Source: Laspinema sp. D2d
GTDB taxonomy: Bacteria; Cyanobacteriota; Cyanobacteriia; Cyanobacteriales; Laspinemataceae
Reading direction: 5' to 3'
NCBI RefSeq assembly: GCF_025370755.1
Contig: NZ_JAMXFC010000005.1
Location: 186,001 to 250,000, forward strand
Length of the DNA stretch: 64,000 nt
Shown here in pieces: positions 17,667 through 27,112 of the stretch; positions within the stretch are counted from its first letter, which is position 1; each line of letters opens with the position of its first letter. Made by a program: the position numbers and the translations under genes. Below the pieces are notes generated by a model that was not told the DNA's origin, searched no databases, and saw only the letters and a program-made list of their open reading frames with translations.

Positions 17667-19862
17667 TTAACGAGGTCTACGGTTGACTCCGCTGCTGGGA
17701 TTGGGTTTTTCCTGCTGCGATCGCATGGTGAGACTAATCCGCTTTAATTTTTCATCCACGGAAAGGACACGCACTTTCACCACTTGTCCTACTTTAACCA
17801 CTTGATTCGGATTATCCACAAAGCGATCGGCGAGTTGAGAAATATGCACCAATCCATCCTGATGCACCCCAATATCCACAAATGCGCCAAAGTTGGCAAC
17901 ATTGGTGACTACTCCTTCTAATTCCATTCCTGGTTGCAAATCCGTCAGTTCATTCACTCCTTCTTTAAAGGTAGCGGATTTAAACTGAGCACGAGGGTCT
18001 CGTCCCGGTTTTTCTAACTCGGCAATGATATCCCTTAAGGTGGGAATTCCCACTAAATCAGTGACATATTTATCCAGTTTCACCGATTTGAGTTGGTCCG
18101 ATGCTTTGGCAATCTCTGTTAACGGGACATTCAAATCAGCGGCGATTGCCTTCACCACCGGATAACTCTCCGGATGCACTGCGGTATTATCTAAGGGATT
18201 CTCTCCCCCGCGAATTCGTAAAAATCCCGCCGCTTGTTCGTATGTTTTCGGTCCTAATTTTGCCACTTTCAGCAATTGACGGCGATTTTTAAACGCCCCA
18301 TTTTCATTGCGATAGGCGACAATATTTTTAGCAATTGTGGGGGTTAATCCGGAAACAAACGTCAGTAATTCCTTAGAGGCAGTATTCAAATCTACGCCAA
18401 CATAGTTGACGCAACTTTCTACGGTTTCCTCTAATTTTTTCCGCAATAACTTTTGGTCTACATCATGTTGATATTGACCCACTCCAATGGATTTTGGGTC
18501 AATTTTCACCAATTCTGCTAACGGATCTTGCAACCGTCTCCCAATACTAATCGCACCCCGAACCGTTAAATCTAAATCGGGAAACTCCTCCCGCGCCACA
18601 TCACTGGCAGAATAGATAGAAGCACCGGATTCATTCACCATCACCTTAATTGGTGGGGGAGTACAGGTTTTAATCACGTCTCCAATAAAGGCATCAGTTT
18701 CTCGTCCCGCAGTTCCATTACCAATGGCAATCAATTCGATTTGATACTTAGCAATTAGGGTTTTAATGGTTTTTGCTGCTTCTGGGCGCTGCCGATCGCC
18801 AGTGTGGGGGAAAATGGTGTGATATTCTAAAAACTGCCCAGTGCCATCAAGAACCGTGACTTTGCATCCGGTTCTAAATCCGGGGTCAATGGCGATCGTG
18901 GGTTTCATCCCCGCAGGTGCAGAAAGTAATAACTCCCGTAAATTAGATTCAAAGGTGCTAATAGAAGCGAGATCCGCCTCTAGTTTTTTGAGCGATCGCA
19001 CCTCAGTCGTTAGAGAATTCTTCATCAACCGATTAAACGCATCTTTTATCATCTCTCGATAAAAGTTTTTAATCTCTGGAACCTTGGTTTTAATCTCCTG
19101 CGACTCCAAATATCCCAACACCTGAGATTCATCAAAATCTAAATCTAGGGTGAGAATTTCCTCCTTTTCTCCCCGGAACAAAGCTAACAAATTGTGCGGT
19201 GCAATATCCTTGACTTTGGCCTGATAATCCCGGTACATTTCATATTTGGTACTTCCTTCGGGATGCTCATCTTTAATCTGGGAGACAAATCGCCCTTCCT
19301 GTAAAAAATAATCCCGCAAATAGGCGCGAGATTCTGCTCGTTCCGAGACCGCTTCTGCTAAAATATCCGAAGCACCTTGGAGAGCCTCTTCTACTGTATT
19401 AATTCCCTGTTCTGGGGAGAGATATTTCGCTGCTTCTGCTGCTAAACTGGCGGTTGCTTTGCTCAAATTGAGGGCAGCAATCCACTCTGATAAGGGTTCT
19501 AAACCTTTTTCTCGGGCAACAGTGGCGCGAGTTCTGCGCTTGGCGCGATAGGGAAGATAGAGGTCTTCCAGTTCAGTTTTTTGCTGACAAGATTCAATTT
19601 TTTGCTTCAGTTCATCGGTGAGTTTTCCCGCTTGAGAAATTGCTTCTAAAATTACTTTTTTACGGTCTTCAATTTCCGTAATATAAGCAAACCGTTCCGC
19701 AATATCGCGTAACTGAACCTCGTCTAAAGACCCGGTACGTTCTTTCCGATACCGGGCAATAAAGGGAATCGTTGCCCCTTCCTGTAACAATTCTAAGGCA
19801 TTTTCTACTTGCCACAGATTCACAGAAAGTTCTTGACTGATAAGATGGGGAATGTTGAGCAT
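17667..19862 (-). CDS. tex: Tex-family RNA-binding transcriptional accessory protein
   Basis: 731 residues from the ATG at 19862. A TTG nine codons upstream (19889) is possible, but MLNIPHLISQEL is the usual Tex start and has GGA at a fair distance. Domains: N-terminal helical part with IPFIARYRKERTG near 30-45; YqgF/RuvX-like nuclease fold (TIAIDPGFRTGCKVTVLD, near 320-340); helix-hairpin-helix repeats near 490-560 (VGVDLNTASKELLTFVSGL); C-terminal S1 RNA-binding domain near 635-710 (GMELEGVVTNVANFGAFVDIG). Tex binds nucleic acid and is tied to transcription and ribosome function. Upstream of kaiC on the same strand, but separated by the palindromic repeat. Confidence 0.96.
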   Translation of the reverse strand: MLNIPHLISQELSVNLWQVENALELLQEGATIPFIARYRKERTGSLDEVQLRDIAERFAYITEIEDRKKVILEAISQAGKLTDELKQKIESCQQKTELEDLYLPYRAKRRTRATVAREKGLEPLSEWIAALNLSKATASLAAEAAKYLSPEQGINTVEEALQGASDILAEAVSERAESRAYLRDYFLQEGRFVSQIKDEHPEGSTKYEMYRDYQAKVKDIAPHNLLALFRGEKEEILTLDLDFDESQVLGYLESQEIKTKVPEIKNFYREMIKDAFNRLMKNSLTTEVRSLKKLEADLASISTFESNLRELLLSAPAGMKPTIAIDPGFRTGCKVTVLDGTGQFLEYHTIFPHTGDRQRPEAAKTIKTLIAKYQIELIAIGNGTAGRETDAFIGDVIKTCTPPPIKVMVNESGASIYSASDVAREEFPDLDLTVRGAISIGRRLQDPLAELVKIDPKSIGVGQYQHDVDQKLLRKKLEETVESCVNYVGVDLNTASKELLTFVSGLTPTIAKNIVAYRNENGAFKNRRQLLKVAKLGPKTYEQAAGFLRIRGGENPLDNTAVHPESYPVVKAIAADLNVPLTEIAKASDQLKSVKLDKYVTDLVGIPTLRDIIAELEKPGRDPRAQFKSATFKEGVNELTDLQPGMELEGVVTNVANFGAFVDIGVHQDGLVHISQLADRFVDNPNQVVKVGQVVKVRVLSVDEKLKRISLTMRSQQEKPNPSSGVNRRPR

Positions 19863-19974
19863 GGCTTTTTTATCCAGTAAGGCGTTCAATCCCTACTTAA
19901 TCGCTAAACTCGCTAAAAATTTAAAAGGATTGAGGGGGTAAATTACCCCCGGTTACAAGGCATAGTTGCGATCG

Positions 19975-20568
19975 CTATTTCCAGGCGAGATAAGGCAATT
20001 GAGCAGCGGTATCCCGGATGGAATCGCGATTACCGACTAATTGTCCACAAGTATCCCAGGTGCCCGTAGTGAGCATTTGGTGGGGACCTGCTGCCATATT
20101 AACCGATGCACTAAATCCTGGAAACTGTACTTGTTTCGCCTCTACATCTAAGGTGATTTCCAGGTTAGGATTATCGGCGATCGCCTCTTGCAAAGTTTTC
20201 ACTGTGGCAGGGTCAGCGGTGACACAGGCAACCCCCATCGCTACACAATTGCCAAAGAAAATCTCAGCAAAACTTTCCCCAATAATGCCATCTATTCCCC
20301 AGCGGGCGATCGCTTGGGGTGCGTGTTCCCGACTGGAACCACAGCCAAAATTCGCATTCACCACTAACAATTTCGCCTCTTGATATTGGGATTGGTCAAA
20401 GGGATGAGTGCCATTAGATTGGGCGCGATCGTCCTTAAAAACTTCTTCCCCCAACCCATCAAACGTCACACAGCGCAAAAACCGCGCCGGAATAATGCGA
20501 TCGGTATCAATATCATTCCCTACCAGGGGAATTCCCCGGCCCTGAATGATTTTTACTTCACTACTCAT
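19975..20568 (-). CDS. leuD: 3-isopropylmalate dehydratase small subunit
   Basis: 197 residues, within the family range. With LeuC it isomerises 2-isopropylmalate to 3-isopropylmalate in leucine synthesis. The swivel-domain motifs are clear: [16 protein letters not shown] near 17-32 and [14 protein letters not shown] near 73-86, plus [15 protein letters not shown] start. The gene lies 145 bases after leuC on the same strand. That spacer carries a 20-bp perfect palindrome and a copy of the dispersed repeat, so coupling between the two subunits is looser than in typical leuCD operons. Confidence 0.97.
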   Translation of the reverse strand: MSSEVKIIQGRGIPLVGNDIDTDRIIPARFLRCVTFDGLGEEVFKDDRAQSNGTHPFDQSQYQEAKLLVVNANFGCGSSREHAPQAIARWGIDGIIGESFAEIFFGNCVAMGVACVTADPATVKTLQEAIADNPNLEITLDVEAKQVQFPGFSASVNMAAGPHQMLTTGTWDTCGQLVGNRDSIRDTAAQLPYLAWK

Positions 20569-20609
20569 CGATATTTTTCTCCTTGATTTGCTCTTAATAG
20601 CGACAATTG

Positions 20610-20629
20610 CTGGGGGTTTAAACCCCCAG
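20610..20629. repeat. 20-bp perfect palindrome in the leuC-leuD spacer
   Basis: CTGGGGGTTTAAACCCCCAG, 42 bases upstream of the leuD start. It could form a transcript hairpin or a cruciform. No T-run follows on the minus strand. Confidence 0.8.
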
Positions 20630-20683
20630 GTAATAGCTAAAGTCTGTTAAAACCGACTGCCATAATTTCGTGATTTCTCCGAC

Positions 20684-20709
20684 GTTCGTAGTAATGACTT
20701 CAGTCGTTA
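20684..20709. repeat. Dispersed palindromic repeat, next to the leuC stop
   Basis: A single copy of the element seen at 17581-17650, with core GTAGTAATGACTTCAGTCGT. It ends four bases from the leuC stop codon at 20714. Confidence 0.85.
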
Positions 20710-20713
20710 ATTC

Positions 20714-22117
20714 TTACAACAAATCCCGAACATCAGAAACCGCGCCCTTAATAGCAGCCGCAACAACCATTGCCGGACTCATTAATAACGTGCGACCCTC
20801 CGAAGATCCTTGACGACCTTTAAAATTCCGATTAGAAGAAGAGGCACTAATTTGACTGCCTTGCAACTTATCGGGATTCATTGCCAAACACATAGAACAG
20901 CCCGACTCACGCCATTCAAAGCCCGCTTCTAGGAAAACTTTATCTAATCCTTCCGCTTCTGCTTGCTTTTTCACATCTTCAGAACCGGGGACAATAAAGG
21001 CTTTAATTCCTGGTGCAACGTGATGACCTTTGGCGAATTTTGCTGCTTCTCGCAAGTCACTAATTCGCCCATTGGTGCAGCTTCCAACAAAGCAAACATC
21101 TACTTTTGTTCCCGCAATGCGATCGCCTGGATTTAGTTTCATATAGCGATACGCTTCTTGCGCGATCGCCCGATCGCTCTCCGATAATTCCTCGGGAGTG
21201 GGAATCGTTTCATTGATGCCAATTCCTTGTCCCGGTGTAATTCCCCAAGTCACCGTCGGCGCAATGTCTGCCGCATCAAAAACGACCACATCATCATATT
21301 CCGCATCCGCATCACTGCGGATACTCGTCCACCACTCTACCGCCTTATCCCACTCTTCCCCTTTCGGTGCAAATTCTCTCCCTTTGAGATAGTCAAACGT
21401 CACCTGATCTGGATTAATATATCCACATCGCGCACCGCCTTCAATCGCCATGTTACAAACGGTCATCCGTTCTTCCATCGACATTTGCTCAAAGGTGGTT
21501 CCGGCATATTCGTAAGCATATCCCACGCCGCCATTCACCCCTAATTTACGGATTAGGTGCAGGACAACATCTTTAGCATAAACCCCGGGATTCAGAGTGC
21601 CATTAACCTCAATTTTCCTAACTTTGAGCTTAGATAAAGCTAATGTTTGGGAGGCAAGAACATCACGCACTTGACTGGTACCAATTCCAAAGGCGATCGC
21701 CCCAAATGCGCCATGAGTTGAGGTGTGTGAATCCCCACAGGCGATCGTCATTCCCGGCTGGGTGAGTCCCTGTTCCGGTGCAATCACATGGACAATTCCC
21801 TGCCGTCCTGACCCCACATTATAAAAGCGAATATTATGCGCCTTACAATTGTCCTCTAACGCAACAATCATCTCTTCTGCCAGGACATCGGCAAAGGGAC
21901 GCGCTTGATTTTCCGTGGGTACAATATGGTCTACCGTTGCCACCGTCCGTTCTGGAAACAACACCTTCAGTTCCCGTTCGCGCAACATGGCGAAGGCTTG
22001 GGGACTGGTGACTTCGTGGATGAGGTGCAGTCCAATAAACAACTGGGTTTGTCCGGAGGTTAGAGTACCGACGGTATGTAAATTCCAAACCTTATCGAAA
22101 AGTGTCCCCTTACTCAT
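20714..22117 (-). CDS. leuC: 3-isopropylmalate dehydratase large subunit
   Basis: 467 residues from the ATG at 22117 ([19 protein letters not shown]), the conserved LeuC N-terminus; a TTG ten codons upstream is in frame but unlikely. An aconitase-family protein with a [4Fe-4S] cluster: [20 protein letters not shown] is the substrate region, and the cluster cysteines are in [13 protein letters not shown] near 340 and in [12 protein letters not shown] near 400 (C-x2-C). Acts with LeuD in the leucine branch. On the minus strand between glyA and leuD, with its own long leader. Confidence 0.97.
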   Translation of the reverse strand: MSKGTLFDKVWNLHTVGTLTSGQTQLFIGLHLIHEVTSPQAFAMLRERELKVLFPERTVATVDHIVPTENQARPFADVLAEEMIVALEDNCKAHNIRFYNVGSGRQGIVHVIAPEQGLTQPGMTIACGDSHTSTHGAFGAIAFGIGTSQVRDVLASQTLALSKLKVRKIEVNGTLNPGVYAKDVVLHLIRKLGVNGGVGYAYEYAGTTFEQMSMEERMTVCNMAIEGGARCGYINPDQVTFDYLKGREFAPKGEEWDKAVEWWTSIRSDADAEYDDVVVFDAADIAPTVTWGITPGQGIGINETIPTPEELSESDRAIAQEAYRYMKLNPGDRIAGTKVDVCFVGSCTNGRISDLREAAKFAKGHHVAPGIKAFIVPGSEDVKKQAEAEGLDKVFLEAGFEWRESGCSMCLAMNPDKLQGSQISASSSNRNFKGRQGSSEGRTLLMSPAMVVAAAIKGAVSDVRDLL

Positions 22118-22210
22118 AACTTGATCGGGCTTCGTTGATGGGTGCAATCTTTTATCTTAGAGCGAATCGTCGGCAAGGTGTTGGAATTTGCAGGTTTTGT
22201 TAAAGATTGA

Positions 22211-22238
22211 GGTCATTGGTCATTGGTCATTGGTCATT
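22211..22238. repeat. Four tandem copies of a heptamer
   Basis: GGTCATT repeated four times exactly, in the spacer upstream of leuC. Heptanucleotide tandem repeats (STRR type) are well known in filamentous cyanobacteria. Confidence 0.95.
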
Positions 22239-22256
22239 ATTCTGAAGTGCACCTCG

Positions 22257-22485
22257 GGTCCCCTCCCCTTGGCAAGGGGAGGGTTAGGGTGGGGTCCCTC
22301 TTGGGCGATCGCACCTCACGCACTCTTTGCAGCGATCGCGCCTGGAGACTAAGGAAACCTCTTTCTTCATGACATGGCGTAAGCGCGTCACCGCCGACAC
22401 CCTCCAACGAACCATTCCTCTTGACCTGCTTACGCAGGTCAAGAGGACCCCACCCTAGCCCTCCCCTTGCCAAGGGGAGGGGACC
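22257..22485. mobile_element. MITE-like element with 41-bp terminal inverted repeats
   Basis: The left arm (22257-22297) and the reverse complement of the right arm (22445-22485) match at 40 of 41 positions. Each arm is itself partly palindromic around CTCCCCTTGGCAAGGGGAG. The 147-bp interior holds two more hairpins, including a perfect 13-bp stem at 22417-22446 with a TTAC loop. There is no coding potential. The structure suits a non-autonomous mobile element between leuC and glyA; no target-site duplication was identified with confidence. Confidence 0.65.
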
Positions 22486-22521
22486 GGAAGTACCGTTAGC
22501 GGAGATTGAGGAGATGGATCT

Positions 22522-22549
22522 GCGTGACTTGGCGTCAGCCAAGTCACGC
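22522..22549. repeat. Perfect 12-bp stem-loop
   Basis: GCGTGACTTGGC and its exact complement enclose a GTCA loop. It sits between the MITE-like element and the repeat copy beside the glyA stop, so it could help end glyA transcription, though no T-run is present. Confidence 0.75.
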
Positions 22550-22552
22550 GGC

Positions 22553-22577
22553 AACGACTGAAGTTGTTACTACAAAC
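22553..22577. repeat. Dispersed palindromic repeat, next to the glyA stop
   Basis: Reads AACGACTGAAGTTGTTACTA plus CAAAC, one mismatch from copy A at 17581. It lies 12 bases beyond the glyA stop codon (22589). Confidence 0.85.
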
Positions 22578-22588
22578 TGAGCTATCTT

Positions 22589-23872
22589 CTACGCTAAGGC
22601 AGGAACGGGAATAGTCAAGTGGGGATAGAGGGGGAAGCGATCGCATAGACTGGCGACTCGTTGGCGACAGTCGGCTGCTACGGAATCATCCTCGGGGTTT
22701 AACAGGCGATCGCTGATGATGTTGGCAATTTCGGTAAATTCCTTCGTTCCCATGCCGCGTGTGGTCATGGCAGGGGACCCTAGGCGCAGTCCACTGGTGA
22801 CGAACGGCGATTGGGGATCAAACGGAACCGTGTTTTTGTTCGCGGTGATATGCACTTCGCTAACCAGTTTATCGGCTAGTTTACCCGTCATATCAACCGA
22901 TCGCAGGTCCAGCAGCATCAAATGATTATCTGTCCCATCGCTCACCAATTTCAGTCCTCGGCTTTGCAATTGCGCTGCCATTGCTTGAGCATTAGCAATC
23001 ACTTGGCCCGAATAGGCTTTAAACTCAGGTTTGAGGGCTTCTCCGAAGGCGACGGCTTTTCCGGCGATGACGTGCTCTAAGGGACCGCCTTGAGTACCCG
23101 GGAAGACGGCTTTATCGAATTTTTTACCCAGTTCCTCGTCGTTGGTGAGGATTAACCCACCCCGAGGACCGCGTAGGGTTTTGTGGGTGGTGGTGGTGAC
23201 AACGTGGCAGTGGGAGAGGGGATTGGGATGATGTCCCGTAGCGACTAATCCGGCGATGTGGGCAATATCCGCCATGAGATAGGCCCCAACTTCATCGGCG
23301 ATCGCCCGGAATTTCTCGAAATCAATGATTCTGGGATAGGCAGAATAGCCGCAAATTATCATTTTCGGCTGATGTTGCTTCGCCAAGTCCCGAATTTGGT
23401 CATAATCGAGGCGTTCGGTTTCGCGACTGACGCCGTAATGTTCGACTTTAAACCATTTGCCGGAGACGTTCACCGGCGACCCGTGGGTTAAATGTCCTCC
23501 ATGCGAGAGGTCCATCCCCATGATGGTATCCCCCGGTTGCAACAGGGCTAGAAATACGGCAAAATTGGCCTGTGCGCCGGAATGGGGTTGCACATTGGCA
23601 TGGGCGGCACCGAATAACTGTTTGGCGCGATCGATGGCGAGTTGTTCAATTTTATCAACAAATTCGCACCCGCCATAATAGCGCTTACCGGGCAATCCTT
23701 CGGCATATTTGTTGGTCAGAACTGACCCTTGGGCGGCTAAAACTGCGGCAGAGGTAAAGTTTTCGCTGGCAATCAGTTCGATGCCATCCCGTTGGCGCTG
23801 TAATTCTTGCTGGATGTAACCTGTAAGCTCTGGATCGGTGGTTGCTAGAAAGTCTAAGTTGGTCTGAGTCAC
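22589..23872 (-). CDS. glyA: Serine hydroxymethyltransferase
   Basis: 427 residues from a GTG start at 23872. GAGG lies eight bases upstream and the length and N-terminus ([15 protein letters not shown]) then match the family; longer readings add a non-homologous N-terminus. PLP enzyme that converts serine and tetrahydrofolate to glycine and 5,10-methylene-THF; important for one-carbon supply and photorespiration. Visible motifs: LIASENF near 33, [13 protein letters not shown] near 52-64, and the PLP-lysine segment [14 protein letters not shown] near 225-238. Monocistronic, minus strand, followed by the palindromic repeats. Confidence 0.97.
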   Translation of the reverse strand: MTQTNLDFLATTDPELTGYIQQELQRQRDGIELIASENFTSAAVLAAQGSVLTNKYAEGLPGKRYYGGCEFVDKIEQLAIDRAKQLFGAAHANVQPHSGAQANFAVFLALLQPGDTIMGMDLSHGGHLTHGSPVNVSGKWFKVEHYGVSRETERLDYDQIRDLAKQHQPKMIICGYSAYPRIIDFEKFRAIADEVGAYLMADIAHIAGLVATGHHPNPLSHCHVVTTTTHKTLRGPRGGLILTNDEELGKKFDKAVFPGTQGGPLEHVIAGKAVAFGEALKPEFKAYSGQVIANAQAMAAQLQSRGLKLVSDGTDNHLMLLDLRSVDMTGKLADKLVSEVHITANKNTVPFDPQSPFVTSGLRLGSPAMTTRGMGTKEFTEIANIISDRLLNPEDDSVAADCRQRVASLCDRFPLYPHLTIPVPALA

Positions 23873-24159
23873 GGCTGAACCTCTATCAGAAGAAAACAAA
23901 ACTATCACAAATCTTGGGGAACTGGCTAGATCAACTGGGCTGTTTTGATGCGCGAGTCCAGAAGCCAGAATCACAGGGGCCACCAGAGGGCGATCGGGAA
24001 AATTCCAGGATTTGAGACTATTGATTATAGTACAGTATTCATGATTGTTTTTCCAAACTTGATAGGCCCACTCTAAATTTGAGGGTCAGACTGATTTAGA
24101 CGGGTTATTTGGGTTTAGGGAAATCAAGGGTTCAATTTTTAAGTTTTTTACAGAAATTT

Positions 24160-25065
24160 ATGAGCTTTCTAAATCTTGGCAAAGTAGTTTCCACCCTGCT
24201 AGTTAGCTCGGTTGTAGCCGGATTAACCCTCCCTGTGGGAAGCAATTATGCCCAAGGCAACCCAGCCGCTACTCTCCAGAATTATGTAGGAACTTGGATT
24301 ACATTGCCCCAGAGTCGCGATGATCAAACCGAGTTTATTTCAGGGTCTATTCAGTTAGAGCGTCTTTATAATCAACTCACGGGTTCTGCCCGTTTATCTG
24401 GACCCTTTGGAGGGTTTTTGGAAATCATCCCTAACCGGCAAAATGGAAACAAGCTGGAAGGAAATCTCTATATCATGGGATTGACCAATAATGTAATTAT
24501 AATTCCTGTAAAGGTGGAATTAATTGACAATAATCAAAATTTGAAATTAGTGTTACTAATGACTGAGGTTGAGGAATATTCGCTTCCCCAGGAGTTTACT
24601 CAAAGTTTTCCGGGAGAAATAACCGCCGAAGATATAACGGTATTATTCCGCCGGTGGACGGATAATGAGGTTCGGGAGCGATCGCTTGAAACGATTGAAG
24701 TCGAGACCGCAAAAAATATCTATTCGATGATTCGATCGCAACAAGCCTATTTTAGAGGAAACAACCGATTTACCCTGAATTTATCAGAATTGGGGGTGGG
24801 TATTCCCTCAGAAACTGAAAGTTTTTCTTACCAGATCAACTCCATTGGTGATAGAGGAGTTCAAATTCTGGCAATCCCCAAACAAAATCAATTGAACAGT
24901 TATACCGGAGGTGTCTTTCGTCTTGATAATGCGGACGAAAGTGGAAATCTAACTGTTGCGATTGTGTGTGAAAGTGAACAGCCTTCTACAAATCCGCCGA
25001 GTCCGCCTCAATTGATCGAGCAAACCCCTCAGTGTCCTAGAGGTTTTTGGGAAGTACCTCGCTAA
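24160..25065 (+). CDS. Secreted protein with type IV pilin-like G/H domain
   Basis: 301 residues from the ATG at 24160; a TTG 17 codons upstream is in frame but gives a poorer signal peptide. A signal peptide (hydrophobic 9-25, cleavage likely after NYA) is followed by a beta-rich domain with WITLPQS. The C-terminal part from about 200 has the pattern TAKNIYSMIRSQQAYFRGN ... F-T-L-N-L-S-E-L-G-V-G-I-P, typical of the cyanobacterial pilin-like G/H family. Unlike a true pilin, it has no prepilin peptidase site at the N-terminus. It ends with a proline-rich stretch and two cysteines. Likely periplasmic or extracellular; role unknown. Confidence 0.82.
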   Translation: MSFLNLGKVVSTLLVSSVVAGLTLPVGSNYAQGNPAATLQNYVGTWITLPQSRDDQTEFISGSIQLERLYNQLTGSARLSGPFGGFLEIIPNRQNGNKLEGNLYIMGLTNNVIIIPVKVELIDNNQNLKLVLLMTEVEEYSLPQEFTQSFPGEITAEDITVLFRRWTDNEVRERSLETIEVETAKNIYSMIRSQQAYFRGNNRFTLNLSELGVGIPSETESFSYQINSIGDRGVQILAIPKQNQLNSYTGGVFRLDNADESGNLTVAIVCESEQPSTNPPSPPQLIEQTPQCPRGFWEVPR

Positions 25066-25250
25066 TCATTAGAATTGCTGACATTTTTGGACTTTCTTGC
25101 TGATCCGGGTCCAAAAATTTAGAAAAATGCAACCCAAGATACGGTTTCCAATATCAAGAAACGTTAAGCTTTAGCCCAAATTTCCCTGGATTTCAAAAGT
25201 GTTGACTTAAGATAGATGCAGTGGCATCGGCGATCGCCAGGAGGTGTCGA

Positions 25251-25448
25251 ATGCTGGTTATTGTAATGGAAAATCAAGTGCTTGCTCCCCGGCAAGTCTG
25301 TCAAAGCTGTTTACTTGCGGATGCTAGTGGTCAACCCCGGTGGCGGGGGGGTCAACTCAGTTGTGGATACGTGAAGACAAAATGCTCGGAGGCTCAACCC
25401 GAACGCTATCAGTGCCAGATGGGATTCACGATCGCCAATATTGATTAG
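25251..25448 (+). CDS. Small cysteine-rich conserved protein
   Basis: 65 residues. The ATG at 25251 has a very strong ribosome binding site, AGGAGGT at 25239-25245, which decides it over the longer frame that opens at 25221. Five cysteines, in C-x2-C, then single Cys in LSCGYV, TKCSEA and YQCQMG, suggest a zinc- or cluster-binding fold. RWRGGQLSCGY is the most conserved-looking stretch. No signal peptide. I do not recognise a function. Confidence 0.75.
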   Translation: MLVIVMENQVLAPRQVCQSCLLADASGQPRWRGGQLSCGYVKTKCSEAQPERYQCQMGFTIANID

Positions 25449-25560
25449 ATTAGGGGATTCCATTGATTCCCTCCCCGATCGCTGGGGTAGGGACTTTCAT
25501 CCCCGAGGTTGTTGTTTCTTCTAGGGATCCGGTTGAGTTGAGGATTGCGGATGCTTTATC

Positions 25561-25881
25561 ATGAAGGGTGCAAATCCGCGAGGCAGTTTTTATCGTGACC
25601 CCAAGATGAAAGTCAATCAGGATATTCTCACGCGCTATTTACATCGGCTCCGCAATCAACCCGAATGGTTAAGTCTCAACGAGGTGGCAGAGTCCCTAGG
25701 AATCGATCGCGCGGCGTCTCGGCGCTATACGAAAATGGCGATGGATTGGGGACTGCTAGAACGTCAACAATTGGAAAATCAACCCACCCAAGTGCGCGCC
25801 ACAGAAAAACTCGTGGCACTCTCTCCCAGTGAAGTGCGATCGGTGGTTCAGGACAATACGTCCCCAGAATTTTCCCCCTGA
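25561..25881 (+). CDS. Small helix-turn-helix protein
   Basis: 106 residues, or 91 from the internal ATG at 25606 (MKVNQDILTRYLHRLRNQ); neither start has a clear ribosome binding site. Residues about 35-70 (LSLNEVAESLGIDRAASRRYTKMAMDWGLLE) read as a winged-helix DNA-binding unit. There is no effector domain, so it may be an adaptor or small regulator. It lies 112 bases after the Cys-rich gene and about 215 bases before ccmP on the same strand; a link to ccmP is only a guess. Confidence 0.68.
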   Translation: MKGANPRGSFYRDPKMKVNQDILTRYLHRLRNQPEWLSLNEVAESLGIDRAASRRYTKMAMDWGLLERQQLENQPTQVRATEKLVALSPSEVRSVVQDNTSPEFSP

Positions 25882-26095
25882 GCGATCGCCCTTACAGAAT
25901 TGGAACAATTCAAGACCCGCTCAGATTCAGCCATCGCGAGAAAGAGAACTCCATCCGGTGGCCTTTTTCCCGAGTGGGTGACCCCCCTGCTCTTGAGGTT
26001 TCCCCTCCTCTGTGTGCCAACGGTTCCCGAAAATAAGATACACTCAAAGGTTGCAGCACAGTGGGCTGTTTGCCCGAACACAGGAGACTTAAACC

Positions 26096-26737
26096 TTGGG
26101 GATAGAACTACGAAGTTATGTATTTTTAGACAACTTGCAATCCCAACACGCCGCCTATATCGGGACTGTGGCCCTGGGGTTCTTACCCCTACCCGGAGAT
26201 GCCTCCCTGTGGATTGAAATTTCTCCCGGCATTGAAATTAACCGGATTACCGACATCGCGCTGAAATCGACATCGGTGCGTCCGGGGGTGCAATTTGTAG
26301 AAAGATTGTATGGATTACTGGAAATTCATTCCAGTTCCCAAGGGGAAACGCGGGCGGCAGGAGGAGCGATTTTGGAGGCCCTGGGGGTGAAGGAACGCGA
26401 TCGCCTCAAACCGCGCATTGTGTCGAGTCAAATTATCCGCAACGTTGATCCCCATCAAACTCAACTGATCAACCGCAACCGACGCGGCCAAATGCTGCTA
26501 GCAGGTCAAACCTTGTACGTTTTAGAAGTGGAACCCGCTGCCTATGCTGCGTTAGCGGCAAATGAGGCCGAAAAAGCGGCCTTGATTAATATCTTACAAG
26601 TTCAAGCGGTGGGCAGTTTTGGTCGCCTCTACCTCGGCGGAGAAGAACGGGATATTTTAGCGGGTTCGGCGGCGGCGGTTGCAGCGATTGAAAATATTGT
26701 GGGACGTGAACACCCGATGGAAAAACGAAAGGAATGA
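26096..26737 (+). CDS. ccmP: Carboxysome shell protein CcmP (BMC-tandem)
   Basis: 213 residues, as CcmP in Synechococcus elongatus. The start is TTG at 26096, with AGGAG at 26082-26086, and the first residues [15 protein letters not shown] equal the known N-terminus. Two fused BMC domains (about 1-105 and 106-213) form pseudohexameric trimers that stack face to face and have a large gated pore thought to pass bigger metabolites such as RuBP or 3-PGA. Strong motifs: [38 protein letters not shown] and [15 protein letters not shown]. Monocistronic; it lies about 11 kb from ccmK3-ccmK4. Confidence 0.97.
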   Translation: MGIELRSYVFLDNLQSQHAAYIGTVALGFLPLPGDASLWIEISPGIEINRITDIALKSTSVRPGVQFVERLYGLLEIHSSSQGETRAAGGAILEALGVKERDRLKPRIVSSQIIRNVDPHQTQLINRNRRGQMLLAGQTLYVLEVEPAAYAALAANEAEKAALINILQVQAVGSFGRLYLGGEERDILAGSAAAVAAIENIVGREHPMEKRKE

Positions 26738-26773
26738 TCATCGGGATGAACTTCGCCGCCTACCTAACCGCCT

Positions 26774-27112
26774 TTAGGATTCGGAGGTGTCGATCGCCCC
26801 GGCTTTGAGGGACTGTTCTAACACTTGTCGCTGTTCGGCATTATGTAAAAAGTAACCACTCATCATCGCTGAAGCTAACATCCGACCCAAATTTTCCCGA
26901 CTGGTGGTGATAGTGACGCCGAAATGTTCCGCAGGCAGAGCACCTAACATTCCTTTGAGGTTCCGTTCCATGATTTCTGCCGCTGCGCTGGAGGGTTGCG
27001 ACAGTTTTGCGATCGTCTCGGGATGCAGTTCTTGCATATATTCCCAGAGGCTATTTTCGTCTTCTGAATCGTTTTTAAAGAAGGAATGCCCGCGATTCGA
27101 TAAATTGTTCAT
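26774..27112 (-). CDS. DUF760 domain protein
   Basis: 112 residues, helical. The core LWEYMQELHPETIAKLSQPSS ... EIMERNLKGMLGALP ... VTITTSRENLGRMLASAMMSGYFLHNAEQRQ is the DUF760 pattern found in cyanobacteria and in plant chloroplast proteins. ATG start with AAGGGA about ten bases upstream. Convergent with ccmP (36 bases between stops). Molecular function unknown. Confidence 0.88.
   Translation of the reverse strand: MNNLSNRGHSFFKNDSEDENSLWEYMQELHPETIAKLSQPSSAAAEIMERNLKGMLGALPAEHFGVTITTSRENLGRMLASAMMSGYFLHNAEQRQVLEQSLKAGAIDTSES

Noticed and set aside
22237-22646. Frames of 63-105 codons on the minus strand upstream and inside glyA's 3' end
   Set aside because: They only translate the inverted repeats and palindromes of the MITE-like region.
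23873-23983. N-terminal extension of glyA
   Set aside because: 37 residues without homology to SHMT; the GTG at 23872 has a proper ribosome binding site and gives the normal length.
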